Shown here in pieces: positions 46,518 to 48,053 of a DNA stretch of 48,053 nucleotides (its first letter is position 1; each line of letters opens with the position of its first letter). The position numbers and the translations under genes are program-made. The notes beneath the pieces were generated by a model. It had not been told where the DNA came from and did no database searches. It saw only the letters and a program-made list of their open reading frames with translations. The stretch is from Hyphomicrobiales bacterium (GTDB lineage Bacteria > Pseudomonadota > Alphaproteobacteria > Rhizobiales > JAJFHR01). The DNA lies in assembly GCA_021775475.1 (NCBI GenBank), contig JAJFHS010000038.1, forward strand, positions 1 through 48,053, given 5' to 3'.

Positions 46518-46871
46518 ATGGTCTTGCCGGTTAGAAAGAATAAAAGCCCGAACACTCCCTATGAGTGTCCGCTGTCGCAATGTATGGCTATTTTAGGGGG
46601 GGCATGGACGCCTAATGTTTTGTGGTATCTCAGCGGTGGCCCGCGGCGCTTTTCTGAATTGCAAATTGATATTCCGCCTGTTTCGGCCAAAGTGTTGACC
46701 ACAAGATTGCGCGATCTTGAAAGCAAGGGTGTGGTGTTGCGAAACGTCAAGCCAACCTCTCCGCCATCGGTGGAATATGCACTTACTGATCTTGGCCAGG
46801 AACTCATTCCGGTGATTGAAGCGATTGTCGAAGTCGGGCACAAGATCAAGCACAGGTTAGGCTCTAGCTAA
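46518..46871 (+). CDS. HxlR-family transcriptional regulator
   Basis: 117-residue winged helix protein: CPLSQCMAILGGAWTPNVLW near the start, then FSELQIDIPPVSAKVLTTRL (recognition region). Cysteines at positions 17 and 22 are near the N-terminus, where YodB-type members sense quinones and other electrophiles. Together with the divergent GST/tautomerase group this suggests an electrophile-stress switch (inference). AAAGGA precedes the ATG. Its last eight bases overlap the convergent acetyltransferase gene. Confidence 0.92.
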   Translation: MVLPVRKNKSPNTPYECPLSQCMAILGGAWTPNVLWYLSGGPRRFSELQIDIPPVSAKVLTTRLRDLESKGVVLRNVKPTSPPSVEYALTDLGQELIPVIEAIVEVGHKIKHRLGSS

Positions 46872-47340
46872 GTTTCTCGATATCTATCTGATAGCTGCAT
46901 TCGTCTTCCATCGGCGTAAATCCAATGCGGTGGTAAAAGGCCTGGCCGCGGATATTGTGATTATCGACGCCCAGTCGCATGAAGGTTGCTCCGCGTTCAC
47001 GCGCTATGCTGGCAAGCCTGACCAACAAGTTCTTACCCAGCCCGCCGCCACGCTGGCTTTGGGCGACATATAAATCGAGCACGAAAACCCCCGGTCGGCC
47101 GTTCCAGGTGGAAAATATCGGGAAATAGGTGCACATGCCGACGGCTTCGCCGTCACATTCAGCAATCAGGGCATTGAAAGCTGCGTTCTCGCCAAATCCG
47201 TATTTTAACAGGTCATCGACGCTGCTTTTGTTTTTGCCGGCAAGGTCGAGTGCTTCGGCCAGACCTTTGACCATGGTGTGAATGGCGGCTGCATCCCTGG
47301 GCACCGCCTGTCGAATATTTGTTTTTCTACCCAGTGCCAT
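46864..47340 (-). CDS. GNAT-family N-acetyltransferase
   Basis: 158 residues with the acetyl-CoA-binding motif QRGGGLGKNLLVRLASIARE and a preceding beta strand VFVLDLYVAQS. The C-terminal motif NIRGQAFYHRIGFTPMED is typical. The substrate could be a small amine, polyamine or antibiotic-like molecule; none can be chosen. It is convergent with the HxlR gene. Confidence 0.9.
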   Translation of the reverse strand: MALGRKTNIRQAVPRDAAAIHTMVKGLAEALDLAGKNKSSVDDLLKYGFGENAAFNALIAECDGEAVGMCTYFPIFSTWNGRPGVFVLDLYVAQSQRGGGLGKNLLVRLASIARERGATFMRLGVDNHNIRGQAFYHRIGFTPMEDECSYQIDIEKLS

Positions 47341-47430
47341 TTTTTATGATTTCGTCTTTTTAAAAATTACTATTAAGGGAATATAAATTCAATACACGTA
47401 AAACTATTTTCCTGATGCATGGGGTTAGGC

Positions 47431-47547
47431 ATGGTGTCTGACCAATCCCTGAGCCTCAATCATAACAAGGTATTTGAGCAGATACAAAGATCAGTTAAGA
47501 GTTCAGTGTATGACATCATAAGAAAATCAAAAATTGAAAACTGCTGA
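47431..47547 (+). CDS. Possible short ORF before the GAF gene
   Basis: 38 codons beginning MVSDQSLSLNHNKVFEQIQR, with a GGGGTTAGG stretch just upstream. It ends 13 bases inside the next frame, which lacks an ATG start. It may be a leader peptide, or the original N-terminus of the GAF protein now separated by a frameshift in the A-rich stretch near 47525-47540. Only codon structure supports it. Confidence 0.3.
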   Translation: MVSDQSLSLNHNKVFEQIQRSVKSSVYDIIRKSKIENC

Positions 47548-47950
47548 GCAGATCGAAAACGTCGGGTCGGGCGGTTGGCTTGAGACTGAGCGGATTATCA
47601 TGGAAATCCTGCGGATTACCAGCAGTCATTTACCGCTTAAAGAGACCCTGAAAAAGTGTCTCGATGTGTTGTTGCGGACAACCTGGCTTCGGGTGCAAAA
47701 TAAAGGCGGAATTTTTCTGGTTGAGGGTGAACAGGAAACACTCAAACTGGTAGTTGAGCACAATCTCGGGGAGAAAATCACGAGCCTTTGCGCAGAAGTA
47801 AAATTTGGCTATTGCCTGTACGGACGTGCTGCGATTTTAAAGACCATCCAGCATGCCGACTGTGTCGATGGGCGCCATGATATACAATTTGAAGGCATGC
47901 AGCGGTATGGTCATGACGTGCTCCCCAAGTTGTCCTCATTTATAAGTTAG
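47534..47950 (+). pseudogene. GAF-domain sensor protein, truncated at an IS element
   Basis: 138 codons from a TTG, or fewer from the ATG at 47600. The reading frame runs as the first half of a GAF domain (LPLKETLKKCLDVLLRTTWL, GGIFLVEGEQETLKLVVEHN, CLYGRAAILKTIQHADCVDG) as found at the start of sensor kinases or diguanylate cyclases. It stops inside the domain, at the point where HGHYNVPI-like sequence would continue. IS3-type transposase sequence begins at 47940 on the other strand. I infer a gene broken by the insertion. Confidence 0.7.
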
Positions 47951-48053
47951 TTCTGTTCTGGTTATGATCCATATTGGACCAGGTTGCAAATTCGTTTGGT
48001 GTGAGCCAGTTTAAGCTTGAGTGTGGCCGGGTGTGATTGTAGTCAGCTCTCCA
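47940..48053 (-). mobile_element. IS3-family transposase, C-terminal end (partial)
   Basis: Reading the minus strand from the window edge gives 37 residues and a stop: ADYNHTRPHSSLNWLTPNEF is the C-terminal signature of the DDE integrase-type OrfB of IS3-family elements. The rest of the element lies beyond the window. The element end is probably near 47930, inside the GAF gene. The exact terminal inverted repeat cannot be fixed without the other end. Confidence 0.85.

Overview
The window looks like part of the main chromosome of an alphaproteobacterium, most likely in or near the Hyphomicrobiales (Rhizobiales). The basis is the gene order ddl-ftsQ-ftsA-ftsZ-lpxC-bamD-recN-ligA, an FtsZ of about 551 residues with a long linker, moderate GC, and many palindromic intergenic repeats. 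This placement is inference; no rRNA or tRNA gene was seen.

Layout. (1) 118-11096: the end of the division and cell-wall cluster, continuing into outer-membrane assembly (lpxC, bamD) and DNA maintenance (recN, ligA). (2) 11099-17787: a LysR regulator divergent from a dipeptide/oligopeptide-type ABC transporter whose two ATPases are fused. A terminator and a palindromic repeat separate the binding protein from the membrane genes. (3) 17798-25049: a minus-strand amino-acid unit made of a class V aminotransferase, a polar amino-acid ABC transporter, a homoserine-dehydrogenase-like enzyme and an IMPase-family phosphatase, divergent from a LuxR-type regulator. A 27-bp motif is shared between the LuxR/aminotransferase gap and the transporter promoter region. 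(4) 25105-31543: a chemoreceptor, a VanB-like reductase lacking its ferredoxin domain, slyX, a universal stress protein, a glycine-oxidase-like flavoprotein and a DUF3095 protein with cyclase-like metal motifs. (5) 31621-33543: a porin with a 0.7-kb upstream region holding a helically phased CGTGA array. (6) 33544-40496: a five-gene minus-strand unit that is the best candidate for an undescribed system. It encodes an ABC-exporter-like protein with a degenerate and internally repeated nucleotide-binding domain, a stand-alone cyclic-nucleotide-binding protein, a metallo-beta-lactamase-fold hydrolase, a six-helix membrane class III nucleotide cyclase with altered active-site residues, and a TPR protein. 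Synthesis, sensing, possible breakdown and a membrane effector would all sit in one operon. (7) 40733-43690: a glycosyltransferase, a palindromic mobile-like repeat, a polysaccharide-deacetylase-like protein and a polysaccharide-lyase-like protein. (8) 43850-47340: a class V aminotransferase, then a tautomerase/NTF2-like/GST group divergent from an HxlR regulator, then a GNAT acetyltransferase. (9) 47431-48053: a GAF-domain sensor gene cut off at the end of an IS3-family element.

Most genes are intact and ordinary. The unusual content lies in the cyclic-nucleotide/pseudo-ABC unit, the phased array before the porin, the duplicated LuxR-associated motif, the ferredoxin-less reductase and the small palindromic elements. 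All functions are read from sequence motifs without database searches.
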